Positions 52,907 to 63,254 of a stretch of 64,000 bases of DNA are shown here, piece after piece. A model generated the notes under the pieces. It worked only from the letters and a program-made list of their open reading frames with translations, did not search any database and was not told where the DNA came from. This stretch comes from AP-15 sp963790875 (GTDB lineage: Bacteria; Pseudomonadota; Alphaproteobacteria; ATCC43930; CGMCC-115725): contig CAWBQT010000017.1 in the NCBI GenBank assembly GCA_963790875.1, positions 1 through 64,000 of the forward strand. The letters are read 5' to 3'. Position 1 is the first letter of the stretch; every line of letters begins with the position of its first letter. A program made the position numbers and the translations under genes.

Positions 52907-53432
52907 GGGCCTCGTCACCGACGAGGCGAAAACGCTAAAACCCAATCAACGATGAACTATGAGCTAAAGCCGGCGTTAGTAGGTCGAGCGGGCAAAGTGG
53001 CTAATCAGCGGACCGTGCTTGCTGGTGTTTATAGCCGATCGGCCAGCGAACCTGGAGATGAATAAAGCATTATCTTTCGGTAGTAGCTTGTCGAATTCAG
53101 ACAAATCACCACGGCCGATGTAACGAAGCTGGCGGCTGGCCGTAGCGCGTCGTCCGTGGCCCCGCCTATACAATTCTGCACTTCCCGATATTCTTTTTGA
53201 CGGTACCCTTTAACTCATGGGTGACAGCCGCGATGCGATCTTTATCCATCGCCAAATTCTCTTGGCAAATTTTCCTGGGTTATTCGCCGTTAACACTCGC
53301 TTGCCTGAAAGTTCAAAAAACGAAGGAAAATTTCGGTCACCGTCACTTGCCGTAAAACAAAATGCCCGCAACGGCGGAACCAAGACCCGGCAGGTTCGTT
53401 AAGTAGGCGAATCACACTCAGTAGTCGGCCGC
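52907..53432. other. Intergenic region without a supported gene
   Basis: This 526-bp region lies between the kinase relic and treZ. Composition is less GC-rich than the flanks. No family-like reading frame, tRNA or repeat was recognised. The promoter for the trehalose operon presumably lies near its right end, but no consensus is evident. Confidence 0.5.
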
Positions 53433-55355
53433 ATGTCGTGCGCAGCTCCAGGTCATCCCGATATGTTGCATCCGCTCGGAAATCTGCGGCGAAATCATCA
53501 AATGCCGTTTGGCGCCGAAATCGCAACGGATGAGGTTCGCTTCCGTCTTTGGGCGCCCAAACACGACCGCATCCGCCTGAACATCTTCGGTGCGAAGCGG
53601 CAGCTCCCGATGCGGTCGAATGGCGACGGCTGGCACGAGCTCGTGACCGGCGCCGCCCGCCCCGGGTCGTTGTACCAGTTCGTATTGCCCGACGGCCTGC
53701 AGGTCCCCGATCCGGCCTCGCGCTTTCAGCCGATGGACGTTCACGGTCCGAGCGAGGTCATCGATGCCGGCGCATACCAATGGTGCGATGCGGATTGGCA
53801 CGGCCGGCCATGGACAGGGTGCGTCCTCTATGAGCTGCACGTCGGCGCCTTTACCGCCGAGGGTACATTTCGGGCAGCAATCGGGCGGCTCGATTACCTC
53901 CATGAACTCGGGGTCACCGCGATCGAGCTGATGCCGATTGCCGATTTTCCCGGCCGTTGGAACTGGGGCTATGACGGCGTGCTCCTCTTCGCCCCGGATT
54001 CCACATATGGCCGACCGGAAGATCTCAAAGCGTTGATCGACGCCGCCCATAGCCGCGGCATCGCAGTGCTGCTCGACGTCGTCTATAATCATTTCGGGCC
54101 GGTCGGAAATTATCTGCCGGCCTATGCGCCGGTCTTCACCGAGGAGCACCAGACGTCATGGGGCGCAGCGGTTAACTTCGACGGTGACGGGTCGCCGATG
54201 ATCCGCGCGATGATCGTCGAGAACGCGGTCTATTGGATAACCGAGTTCAATTTGGACGGATTGCGGCTCGATGCCGTCCACGCAATCATCGACGACAGCC
54301 GAGAACACATCCTCGACACGATCGCTCGCCGCATTCGCGGCGCGGCCGGCGACCGTTATGTCCATCTCATCCTGGAAAACGAGGAAAATCAAGCCTTAAG
54401 GCTTCGCCGCGATGCCGACGGCAGGCCCGATCGATTTACCGCGCAGTGGAACGACGATCTGCACCACGTCCTGCACGCGGCGGCGAGCGGCGAAAGCGCC
54501 GGCTACTACGCGGACTATGCAGGGGACACCGGGAAGCTCGGCCGGGTGTTGGCCGAGGGGTTCGCCTTTCAGGGCGAGATGATGCGCTATCGCGGTTCGC
54601 CGCGGGGAGAGCCGAGCGCTGGCCTCCCGCCGGAGGCTTTCGTTGCGTTCATCCAAAACCACGATCAGGTCGGCAATCGCGCCTTTGGCGACCGGCTGAC
54701 CAGCTCTGCTCGGCCGGAGGCCGTGCGGGCAATCGTTGCCGTCTATCTGCTCGCGCCGCAGATCCCGATGCTGTTCATGGGCGAGGAATGGCGCGCCGCC
54801 GAGCCGTTTCCGTTTTTCTGCGACTTCGCGGACGACTTGGCCGAAGCGGTTCGGAACGGTCGCCGCGCGGAATTCGCGAAATTCCCGGAGTTTCAAGATC
54901 CGGAGCAGCGCGAACGCATCCCCGATCCGACCGCTCGGGAGACCTTCCTATCGGCAAAACTTGGCTGGGAAGAGGCGACACGCGGGGTGCATGCGGATTG
55001 GTTGTCCCTTTACCGGCGCCTGTTGTTCCTGCGGCGGACCGAGATCATCCCCCGCTTACCAGGGATGCAGGGGAATTCCGGACAATACCAGGTGCACGGC
55101 CCCGGTGCAGTGATGGTGCACTGGACCCTGGGCGACGGCTCGCGGTTGAGCTTGGCGGCAAATCTCTCTGCCGAGACGCTCGACGGCGTCGTTCGTGAAG
55201 CGATGCCAATCGATGAACCCAATCGGTGGCCCGGGTCGCACGCCGAAAATGACGGGACCACCAGGGCGAAAAGCCGGGAGATCTTCTCGGTCGGATCGAT
55301 CGGAGCCGACCGGCTCGGCGCGTGGAGCGTCTGTTGGAGCTTGCAGAGTGGTTGA
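53433..55355 (+). CDS. treZ: Malto-oligosyltrehalose trehalohydrolase
   Basis: A GH13 enzyme of up to 640 residues; it hydrolyses the bond next to the terminal trehalose unit made by TreY and releases free trehalose. Order: N-terminal CBM48-like domain (MPFGAEIATDEVRFRLWAP), TIM barrel with YELHVGAFTAEGTF, nucleophile Asp280 in DGLRLDAVHAI, acid/base Glu315 in LILENEEN and QNHDQVGNRAFGDRL. The start is uncertain: 53433 is the longest, with 53463 and 53502 also possible; homology begins near 53502. Its last 8 bases overlap the malQ GTG start. Confidence 0.94.
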   Translation: MSCAAPGHPDMLHPLGNLRRNHQMPFGAEIATDEVRFRLWAPKHDRIRLNIFGAKRQLPMRSNGDGWHELVTGAARPGSLYQFVLPDGLQVPDPASRFQPMDVHGPSEVIDAGAYQWCDADWHGRPWTGCVLYELHVGAFTAEGTFRAAIGRLDYLHELGVTAIELMPIADFPGRWNWGYDGVLLFAPDSTYGRPEDLKALIDAAHSRGIAVLLDVVYNHFGPVGNYLPAYAPVFTEEHQTSWGAAVNFDGDGSPMIRAMIVENAVYWITEFNLDGLRLDAVHAIIDDSREHILDTIARRIRGAAGDRYVHLILENEENQALRLRRDADGRPDRFTAQWNDDLHHVLHAAASGESAGYYADYAGDTGKLGRVLAEGFAFQGEMMRYRGSPRGEPSAGLPPEAFVAFIQNHDQVGNRAFGDRLTSSARPEAVRAIVAVYLLAPQIPMLFMGEEWRAAEPFPFFCDFADDLAEAVRNGRRAEFAKFPEFQDPEQRERIPDPTARETFLSAKLGWEEATRGVHADWLSLYRRLLFLRRTEIIPRLPGMQGNSGQYQVHGPGAVMVHWTLGDGSRLSLAANLSAETLDGVVREAMPIDEPNRWPGSHAENDGTTRAKSREIFSVGSIGADRLGAWSVCWSLQSG

Positions 55356-57552
55356 ACTCCGCGCTCCTATCCGGCGACCTCGCGCCGGCGCAACGGCACT
55401 CGACCGGCTGGCAGCACAATACGGAATTGAGCCTGGATACCAGGACGCGCGCGGCGAGGCGATCGCGACGCAGCCGGAGACGCAGGTCCGACTCCTCGGC
55501 AGCATGGGCGTCAACGTCGCGACCGAGCAGGAGGCGCTGTCAGCGCTCGCCGAGCGTGAACAGGCGGCATGGCAATCCTGTTTGCCGCCCGTGATCGTGG
55601 CGCGCGATGAAGGTCGAGCGTGCACCTTTGAGGTCGCGTTGCCGGCCGGAACGCCAGTGGTCCAATGGCAGGTGCAGTTGGAGGACGGCCCCGAACAGGC
55701 CGGCACGGTGGCGGTCGCCGGGCTCGATCGTGTCGGGCGTGACCCTCATGGCGCGGCCGAAAAGCGCCGGCTGCGTTTGGTTGATCTTCCGTACGGCTAT
55801 CACCGCCTGCAACTGCCCGAACTAGGCGCCGAGGCCTCGCTGATTGTTGCGCCGCGGAGCTGCTGGCTCCCGGACGGCCTGCAAAGCGGTCCGGGGCTTT
55901 GGGGAATTGCGGCGCAGCTCCCGCTGCTGCGCTCGGCGCGCAACTGGGGCATCGGCGATTTCGGCGATCTCGCCGCGCTCGCGCCGATCGTCGCCAGGCG
56001 GGGATGCAACGTGATCGGGGTCAACCCGCTGCACCAGATGTTCCTCGACGCGCCAGAACGAGCCAGCCCCTATTCGCCGGCCAGCCGTCTGCATCTGAAC
56101 GCGCTCTTTATCGACGTTACTGCAGTGCCTGAATTCGGGCGTTGCCGCCCGGCGCAGCAGCTCGTGCAATCGCTCACCTTCCATAGGGAACTCGACCGGT
56201 GTCGGTCATCGGCGCTGGTCGATTACGGTACTGCAGCGGCGCTGAAGATCGAGATCTTGCGGCTTATATTCAGGGCATTCGGGGAAGCGGCGAGTGACGA
56301 GCGCCGGGATGCGTTTCGCCGTTTCCGCGCGACAAACGGCGAGAGTTTGGAGAGTTCGTCGATCTTTCAGGCCCTGCGCCGTCATCTTTCGACCGATGAT
56401 CCAAATCGGGGGGACTGGCGGCGCTGGCCTACGGAATTCCAAATCGCGACGTCGCGGTCAGTCCACCGATTTGCCGTCGAACACCGCGACGAGGTCGATT
56501 TTCTGGCTTGGCTGCAGTTCGTCGCCGATCAGCAGCTGGCGTCTTCTGCCGCCGCTTTCGCTGAATCCGGCATGATGATTGGTCTCTACCGTGATCTTGC
56601 GGTCGGCTGCGATCGATCCGGCGCAGAAACGTGGGCCAACCCCGGCGCTTTTATGCGCGGAGCCGAAATCGGCGCACCCCCGGACATCTTCAATCCGGCC
56701 GGTCAGCATTGGGGACTGCCGCCGTTTCAGCCCGAGGCGCTGCGCCGCGAGGGCTACTCCAGCTTCATTCGGCTGGTACGCGCCAATATGCGCCATGCCG
56801 GGGGACTGCGCGTCGACCATGTCATGGGGTTGCTGCGCCTCTATTGCATCCCGGATGGCGAGCCGGCCTCGCAAGGCGCCTACGTCCGCTATCCGGTCGA
56901 CGATTTGATCGGCATCCTGGCGCTGGAAAGCCGGCGCCGGCATTGCCTGGTGGTGGGCGAGGATCTCGGGACGGTGCCGGACGGCTTTCGGACAAAAATG
57001 GCTGCTGCCAATATCATGTCCTACCGCGTGCTGCTCTTTGAGCAAAATGCCGAAACCGGCGAATTCCTCCCGCCGAACAGGTACCCTCGGCTCGCTGTCG
57101 CCGTCGCCGGCAACCATGATCTGGCCACCTTGCGGGGCTGGTGGCGAGCTAGGGATATCGATCTGAAAGCCAGCCTCGGGCTTTATCCAAGTGCTGAGGA
57201 GCTCGAATCACAGCGCCGGCGTCGGGAGCGCGATCGCGAGGCGATCCTTAAAGCGTTTCGCAGTCAGGATTTGCTGCCGCAGGATGCCGACGTCTCGGTT
57301 GAAGAGTTCGCATTCGCGGCGCATCAATTTCTCGCTCGCGTATCCTCGGGCTTGGTCGTTGCGCAGCTCGACGACATCATGGGCGAGGTCGATCCAGTGA
57401 ACGTGCCGGCGACCTCGATCGAGTATCCCAACTGGCGCCGCAAATACGCCAAGCCGATCGAGGCGCTTGCTGTCGACGAGGCGCTCTCGCGGATCGCGGA
57501 AATATTGACCGCGCCGCGGCGGACCGGTCCGGATCTCCAAAATGATTGCTGA
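55348..57552 (+). CDS. malQ: 4-alpha-glucanotransferase (amylomaltase)
   Basis: A 734-residue GH77 enzyme that transfers glucan segments between malto-oligosaccharides. The catalytic domain shows NWGIGDFGDL, ASPYSPASRLHLNALFID, nucleophile region GGLRVDHVMGLLRLY, acid/base VVGEDLGTVPD and NHDLATLRGWW. About 170 residues of extra N-terminal domain precede it, as in the long MalQ type. The GTG at 55348 is chosen: GGAG lies 8 bases upstream and it overlaps the treZ stop; a longer frame would run well into treZ. It can rebuild short oligosaccharides into longer ones usable by TreY. Confidence 0.93.
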   Translation: MVELRAPIRRPRAGATALDRLAAQYGIEPGYQDARGEAIATQPETQVRLLGSMGVNVATEQEALSALAEREQAAWQSCLPPVIVARDEGRACTFEVALPAGTPVVQWQVQLEDGPEQAGTVAVAGLDRVGRDPHGAAEKRRLRLVDLPYGYHRLQLPELGAEASLIVAPRSCWLPDGLQSGPGLWGIAAQLPLLRSARNWGIGDFGDLAALAPIVARRGCNVIGVNPLHQMFLDAPERASPYSPASRLHLNALFIDVTAVPEFGRCRPAQQLVQSLTFHRELDRCRSSALVDYGTAAALKIEILRLIFRAFGEAASDERRDAFRRFRATNGESLESSSIFQALRRHLSTDDPNRGDWRRWPTEFQIATSRSVHRFAVEHRDEVDFLAWLQFVADQQLASSAAAFAESGMMIGLYRDLAVGCDRSGAETWANPGAFMRGAEIGAPPDIFNPAGQHWGLPPFQPEALRREGYSSFIRLVRANMRHAGGLRVDHVMGLLRLYCIPDGEPASQGAYVRYPVDDLIGILALESRRRHCLVVGEDLGTVPDGFRTKMAAANIMSYRVLLFEQNAETGEFLPPNRYPRLAVAVAGNHDLATLRGWWRARDIDLKASLGLYPSAEELESQRRRRERDREAILKAFRSQDLLPQDADVSVEEFAFAAHQFLARVSSGLVVAQLDDIMGEVDPVNVPATSIEYPNWRRKYAKPIEALAVDEALSRIAEILTAPRRTGPDLQNDC

Positions 57553-60340
57553 ATCTCCCAAACCAATTCCGCGGGCTACTTATCGACTCCAATTCACCAA
57601 AGATTTCGGTTTTGCGCAAGCGGCCGAGCTTGCACCGTATTTGGCGAAGCTCGGCATCAGCCATGTCTACGCTTCGCCCTATCTGCGGGCGCGGCCCGGC
57701 AGCACTCACGGCTACGACATCGTCAGCCACACCGAATTGAACCCGGAGTTGGGAACCCCGCAATGCTTCGACCGGATGGTCGTTGCATTTCGGGGAAACG
57801 GATTGGGGCAAATCATCGACTTCGTGCCCAACCATATGGGGGTAGGAGGGGCAGACAATCCCTGGTGGCTTGATGTTCTCGAATGGGGACCGGAATTGGA
57901 ATATGCCGGATGGTTCGATATCGATTGGGAACCGGATCGACGCTACCTTCATAACAAGCTGCTGGTGCCGTTTCTGGGCGACCAGTACGGCGCGGTATTG
58001 GAAGCTGGCGAGCTGGTTCTCAAATTCGAGCCCGAGTTGGGCAGCTTTGCGGTGTGGGCCTATGACAGCCACAAGCTGCCGATCTGCCCGGTACATTACG
58101 CGCAGATCCTGGGCGTCGAGCATCCCGACCTCGAGCGGCTCGGCGACGCATTCGCGCATCTCTCGGCATGGCGGCCTCACATCGTCAGGCGGGCAGGCGA
58201 GCTGAAGCAAGAACTGGCAATACTGACCCAGAGCGACCCCGGTGTGGCCGCGGCCGCCCGGCGGGCCGTGGCGCGTTTCAACGGCAGGCCGGAGGCTTCA
58301 GCGAGCTGGAGCGAACTGGACGTCTTGATCCAGCAGCAATTCTGGCGCGCGGCACATTTTCGGGTCGCGGCCGACGACATAAATTATCGTCGATTTTTCA
58401 ACATCAATGATCTCGCCGGCATACGCATGGAGCTGCCGGAGCTCTTCGACCAGGCGCATTCGCTGATCTTCAAGCTGTTGGACGAGGGCATCCTCGATGG
58501 CATTCGCGTCGACCACGTCGATGGTCTGCTCGATCCCAAAGCCTATTGCCTTCGCCTTCGGGACAGGGCGCCCAGGCCCTTTTATCTCGTGGTCGAAAAG
58601 ATCCTCGCGTCGCACGAAACCTTGCGCGAGGACTGGAACGTCGACGGCACGACCGGGTACGAATTCGCCAACCTCGTCACCGGACTGCTGATCGACCCCG
58701 CCGGCGAGGCGGTGCTGACCCGATTCTATTCCGATTTCACCGGGTGCGACGCACGATTTCCCGACATCGTGCGTGACTGCAAGCTGCGGATCATGGAAAA
58801 CGAGATGGCGAGCGAACTCGCCGTGCTCGCGCGAGAGGCCGGCCGCGTCGCCCGGGCCAACTTGCGCACCGCCGATTTCACCAACAATGCCTTGCAGCGC
58901 GCACTGAAGCAGATCGTCGCCTGTTTTCCGGTCTATCGGACCTATATTGACGGCAGCGCTCCCACCGATGCCGACCGGCGAGACATCGATTGGGCGGTCG
59001 CGCACGCGCGGCGCCTGGAAGCGCCGCTCGATCCGAGCGTCTTCGATTTTCTGCACAGGCTATTGACCTGCGACCTGGTGGCCGAGCCGCATAGCGGCTT
59101 CAGCCGTGTCGCCGTCGTGCGTGCGGCGATGCGCGCCCAGCAATATAGCGGTCCGGTAATGGCGAAGGGCCTCGAAGACACTGCATTCTATCGCTACAAC
59201 AGGATGCTCGCTCTGAACGAGGTCGGCGGTCGTCCCGATCAGTTCACGACGAGCGTCGGCGCTTTTCATTATGCCAACGAGCAGCGTGCGCGGCGCACGC
59301 CGCACGCCCTGCTCGCCACTTCGACGCACGACACCAAGCGCGGCGAAGACACTCGGGCACGGCTGGCGGCGCTCAGCGAGGCTGCAGACGAATGGACGCA
59401 GCATGTTGCCGCGTGGAGTTGGATTCTACGGGCGCGCAGTGCGGGATCGGGCGAGGATGCACCGCCCGATCGCAACGATGAATATGCGTTCTATCAACTC
59501 CTCTTTGGGGCTTGGCCGCCCGGGCTGTCGCCTAGCGAGCCGGCCAGTTCGGCTGGGATCGATGCCTTTCGTGCACGTCTCGAGGGCGCGATGGTCAAAG
59601 CCATGCGCGAGGCGAAAATCCACACGACATGGGCGGCCCCCGACCCTGGCTACGAACAGGCTGTGCTCGCTTTTATCCGCTACGCGCTCGATGCATCGCG
59701 CACCAACCCGTTTCTTGAATCGGTTGCCGCATTCCAGGCGCAGCTCGCTCCATTCGGCATGCGCAACAGCCTCGTCCAAGCGGTGTTAAAATGCGCTGCG
59801 CCGGGCGTGCCCGACATCTACCAAGGCGCAGAGCTCTGGGATTTCAGTCTGGTGGATCCGGACAACCGTCGTCCTGTGGATTTTGCGTTGCGGTACGAAC
59901 TGCTCGATCGGCCCGCCGGTCCCGAGGACCTGCCCGAGATGATGGAGAATTGGCAGGACGGCCGCATCAAGCTGTATGTCCTGTCGGCCCTGATCCGCCT
60001 GCGTCGAGAATACCCGGATCTGTTCGCTTTCGGCTCTTACGCCGCACTGAACGCAACCGGTTCGGCCGCCGATCGGATCTGCGCCTTTGCCCGTACCTGG
60101 AAGCAAGCAACAATCGTCGTTGCTGCCGCGCTCTTCCCGTGGCGCGCGCGTTTGGCAAGGTGGGAGAACAGCGCGGTGCCGATGCCGGCAGGCGACGGGG
60201 GTCGCTGGGTCGATTTGTTCAGGGGGAAAAGGTTCACGGGCGATGCCGGCGATTTCGCCGCGGCTGAGCTCTTCCGGGTTTTGCCCGTCGCCGTACTGGT
60301 GCCTGAACGTACCGTCATGGGCGCGGCCGAGGCTCGCTGA
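57542..60340 (+). CDS. treY: Malto-oligosyltrehalose synthase
   Basis: A 932-residue GH13 enzyme; it converts the reducing-end alpha-1,4 bond of a maltodextrin to alpha,alpha-1,1. Visible are IPRATYRLQFTKDFGFAQAA, YASPYLRARPGSTHGYDIV, DFVPNHMGV, nucleophile Asp324 in DGIRVDHVDGLLDP, acid/base Glu352 in LVVEKIL, LEDTAFYRYNR and STHDTKRGEDTRAR. Length is at the upper end for the family. The ATG overlaps malQ by 11 bases, so all three genes are translationally linked. TreY with TreZ gives the TreYZ route to trehalose. Confidence 0.96.
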   Translation: MIAESPKPIPRATYRLQFTKDFGFAQAAELAPYLAKLGISHVYASPYLRARPGSTHGYDIVSHTELNPELGTPQCFDRMVVAFRGNGLGQIIDFVPNHMGVGGADNPWWLDVLEWGPELEYAGWFDIDWEPDRRYLHNKLLVPFLGDQYGAVLEAGELVLKFEPELGSFAVWAYDSHKLPICPVHYAQILGVEHPDLERLGDAFAHLSAWRPHIVRRAGELKQELAILTQSDPGVAAAARRAVARFNGRPEASASWSELDVLIQQQFWRAAHFRVAADDINYRRFFNINDLAGIRMELPELFDQAHSLIFKLLDEGILDGIRVDHVDGLLDPKAYCLRLRDRAPRPFYLVVEKILASHETLREDWNVDGTTGYEFANLVTGLLIDPAGEAVLTRFYSDFTGCDARFPDIVRDCKLRIMENEMASELAVLAREAGRVARANLRTADFTNNALQRALKQIVACFPVYRTYIDGSAPTDADRRDIDWAVAHARRLEAPLDPSVFDFLHRLLTCDLVAEPHSGFSRVAVVRAAMRAQQYSGPVMAKGLEDTAFYRYNRMLALNEVGGRPDQFTTSVGAFHYANEQRARRTPHALLATSTHDTKRGEDTRARLAALSEAADEWTQHVAAWSWILRARSAGSGEDAPPDRNDEYAFYQLLFGAWPPGLSPSEPASSAGIDAFRARLEGAMVKAMREAKIHTTWAAPDPGYEQAVLAFIRYALDASRTNPFLESVAAFQAQLAPFGMRNSLVQAVLKCAAPGVPDIYQGAELWDFSLVDPDNRRPVDFALRYELLDRPAGPEDLPEMMENWQDGRIKLYVLSALIRLRREYPDLFAFGSYAALNATGSAADRICAFARTWKQATIVVAAALFPWRARLARWENSAVPMPAGDGGRWVDLFRGKRFTGDAGDFAAAELFRVLPVAVLVPERTVMGAAEAR

Positions 60341-60387
60341 TCGAATTTCGCGCATTCAGCCGGTTTGTTTCAATTGGGGGCAAATTC

Positions 60388-62676
60388 ATGAAAACTCAGA
60401 AAACCGAAGAACCGGTCGGCAAGACCGCCGCGCCGGCCGGCGAACCGTCGCGCCGCGGTCCGAACCTGACGATGACGACCCTGGGCTTCGGCCTTCGCGA
60501 AGGGCGTCCGTTCCCGCTCGGAGCGACCTGGGACGGGCTCGGCGTCAACTTCGCCCTGTTTTCGGCGAATGCGACCAAGGTCGAGGTTTGTTTTTTCGAC
60601 CTGGACGGCAGAACCGAACTCGAACGGATCGAACTGCCGGAATATACCGACGAGGTTTGGCATGGCTATCTGCCGGCGGCGCGCCCGGGCACCACTTACG
60701 GCTTCCGCGTGCACGGGCCCTACGAGCCGGACGCCGGGCACCGCTTCAATCCCAACAAGCTGCTGGTCGACCCTTATGCCAAGCAGCTGGTTGGCAGGCT
60801 TAAATGGGGCCCCGAGCTGTTCGGCTACACGCTAGACCACCCGGACAAGGACCTGAGCTTCGATGAGCGCGACAGCAGCGCCTTCGTTCCGAAGTGCCGG
60901 GTGATCGATCCCGCCTTCACCTGGGGAAGCGAGCGTCGCCCCGCGGTCCCCTGGGAGCGAACCATTATTTACGAGATGCATGTCCGTGGGTTCACCATGT
61001 GCCATCGGCAGGTGCCAGAGGAACTGAAAGGCACCTTCGCTGGGCTCGCCGATCCGCACATTTCCGGCTATTTAAGATCGCTCGGCATCACGTCGGCCGA
61101 GCTCTTGCCAATTCATGCCTTCGTCGACGACGATTATCTTCTTCGGAAAAACCTGAAAAATTATTGGGGTTACAATTCGATCGGCTACTTCGCTCCCGAT
61201 CCGCGCTATTTGAGCACACCATTCGTTAACGAATTCAAGGAGATGGTGAATCAGTTCCATGCTGCCGGCATCGAGGTGATCCTCGACGTCGTCTACAACC
61301 ATACGGCGGAGGGAAACGAACTCGGGCCGACCATCTCTTTCAAAGGGATCGACAACGCCAGCTACTACCGGCTGTTGCCCGACCAGAAGCGCTTCTATAT
61401 CAACGACACCGGCACTGGGAACACGGTCAATTTGAGCCATCCGCGCGTACTACAGATGGTCGCGGATTCATTGCGCTATTGGGCCAGCGAGATGCGGGTG
61501 GACGGGTTCCGCTTCGATCTTGGCACCATTCTCGCGCGCGAACCCTACGGCTTTGACGAGGGCGGCGGGTTCCTCGATGCCTGCCGCCAGGACCCGACTT
61601 TGAGCCAGGTCAAGCTCGTCGCCGAACCCTGGGATATCGGTCCCGGCGGCTATCAGGTCGGCCATTTTCCGCCGGGATGGGCAGAATGGAACGACAAGTT
61701 CCGCGACACCGTCCGCGCCTATTGGAAAGGCGACGAGGGTCAGCTGCCCGATCTCGCCAAGCGCATTACCGGTTCCGGCGATCTCTTCGACCGTAGGGGA
61801 AGAAAGCCGTGGGCCAGCGTCAATTTTATCACCGCGCATGACGGCTTCACTTTACAGGATCTCGTCTCCTACAACGACAAGCATAACGAAGCGAATGGCG
61901 AAGATAACCGGGATGGTAATTCCAATAATCATTCCTGGAACCACGGCGTCGAGGGGCCGACCGACGACCCCGAGATTACCGCGCTGCGGGAACGGCAAAA
62001 GCGCAACATGCTGGCCACTCTGCTGCTGGCGCAGGGAACGCCGATGCTATTGGCCGGCGACGAGTTCGGCCGCACCCAGAACGGCAACAACAATGCCTAT
62101 TGCCAAGACAACGAGCTGAACTGGATCGACTGGGACCACATTCGGAATGGGGGCGGCGCTCACGTCGATTTTGCTCGCAAGTTGATAGCTCTGCGCAAGG
62201 CCTATCCAATCCTGCATCGCAGCCGGTTTATCGTCGGGGAATACAACGAGGCGCTCGACGTCAAGGACGCGACCTGGCTATCGCCGAACGGCAAGGAAAT
62301 GACCCCCGAACAATGGCAGGATCCGCGAGCCAAATGCCTCGGCGTGGTGTTCGATGGCCGGGCGCAGCCGACCGGCATTCGCCGTCGCGGGGCGGACGCC
62401 ACGATCCTCCTGGTGTTGAACGCTCATCATGACATTGTCGAATTCACTTTGCCGGTGGTCCCCGAGGGAGACAGCTGGCTCTGCCTGATCGACACGAACG
62501 TGCCCGACCGGATCGAGGACGCGCTGCACGAATTCGGCGAGGCGTACAAAGTCACAGGACGTTCGTATTTGCTCTTTGCGCTCGAGCACAAAGGCAGGCA
62601 ATCGCGGGCAGCCCGAACCGGAAGAGGCGCACTGCTCGACGTCGCCGAGCAGCCCTTCGCGCCCAGGGCCACCTGA
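60388..62676 (+). CDS. glgX: Glycogen debranching enzyme GlgX
   Basis: A 762-residue GH13 isoamylase-type enzyme cutting alpha-1,6 branches of glycogen limit dextrins. Order: CBM48 (FPLGATWDGLGVNFALFSAN), barrel with IYEMHVRGFTM, DVVYNHTAEGNELGPT, nucleophile Asp377 in DGFRFDLG, acid/base Glu413 in AEPWDIGPGGYQVG and ITAHDGFTLQDLVSYNDKHN. ATG 60388 gives about 25 extra residues before the usual start. It sits 47 bases after treY and supplies linear maltodextrins for TreY/TreZ. No glgA, glgB, glgC or glgP is in the window. Confidence 0.96.
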   Translation: MKTQKTEEPVGKTAAPAGEPSRRGPNLTMTTLGFGLREGRPFPLGATWDGLGVNFALFSANATKVEVCFFDLDGRTELERIELPEYTDEVWHGYLPAARPGTTYGFRVHGPYEPDAGHRFNPNKLLVDPYAKQLVGRLKWGPELFGYTLDHPDKDLSFDERDSSAFVPKCRVIDPAFTWGSERRPAVPWERTIIYEMHVRGFTMCHRQVPEELKGTFAGLADPHISGYLRSLGITSAELLPIHAFVDDDYLLRKNLKNYWGYNSIGYFAPDPRYLSTPFVNEFKEMVNQFHAAGIEVILDVVYNHTAEGNELGPTISFKGIDNASYYRLLPDQKRFYINDTGTGNTVNLSHPRVLQMVADSLRYWASEMRVDGFRFDLGTILAREPYGFDEGGGFLDACRQDPTLSQVKLVAEPWDIGPGGYQVGHFPPGWAEWNDKFRDTVRAYWKGDEGQLPDLAKRITGSGDLFDRRGRKPWASVNFITAHDGFTLQDLVSYNDKHNEANGEDNRDGNSNNHSWNHGVEGPTDDPEITALRERQKRNMLATLLLAQGTPMLLAGDEFGRTQNGNNNAYCQDNELNWIDWDHIRNGGGAHVDFARKLIALRKAYPILHRSRFIVGEYNEALDVKDATWLSPNGKEMTPEQWQDPRAKCLGVVFDGRAQPTGIRRRGADATILLVLNAHHDIVEFTLPVVPEGDSWLCLIDTNVPDRIEDALHEFGEAYKVTGRSYLLFALEHKGRQSRAARTGRGALLDVAEQPFAPRAT

Positions 62677-63254
62677 CTGTGCCACGGAACGGACATTCTA
62701 CCGACGTGGATGGGAAAGGCTGGCGGTAGAGGGAAAGCATGAGGAAGGTCTCGGTGCGGGAACCGTACGACCCGGATTTCGTTCGCTCGGTATGGTACAG
62801 GTCCCTGACCGCGCGTCGCGAATAGCCTTGTTGGTCCCGCCTGCTGTCACTATCGTCACAACGCTGCTCTCCATTGGGGTTTCGATTGGCATCTTCGCGC
62901 TCATCGGCTGGGCAAGCCGAAGCGTGTAGCTCCTGCGCTCGCGGCGATCTTGGCGCAACGGCGCGTCGCCGGTTGCGAGCCCGGCGGAAGCCGCAGCGAC
63001 CGTGATCCGCTTCTGCTTACGCGGGAGAGCTGGCAGACGGGTTCAACAGCTTCATGAAGGCACTTACGGGTTCAGCAGCGCCCGGCTCGGCAAGTTCCGC
63101 CCGACGCGACGGTCGACCTCTATTTCAATCTGTCCAAGTCCGACCTGCTCGACGTGCGCAGCTTGATTTTCTTCTGACCGGCGTCAGCACCCGGCGCGGC
63201 GGCCGTCTCGGCCGCGGCTCGCCTCGTCGGTGATTGTGCGGCGGAACCTGCGGC
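62677..63254. other. Intergenic region without a supported gene
   Basis: This 578-bp region lies between glgX and the ECF sigma gene (convergent). Short frames exist, such as one near 62795-62929 with a hydrophobic stretch (VTIVTTLLSIGVSIGIFALI), but starts and neighbours give no support. A coding-like tail DLYFNLSKSDLLDVRSLIFF ending at about 63177 may be a gene fragment; it was not recognised. Confidence 0.45.
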
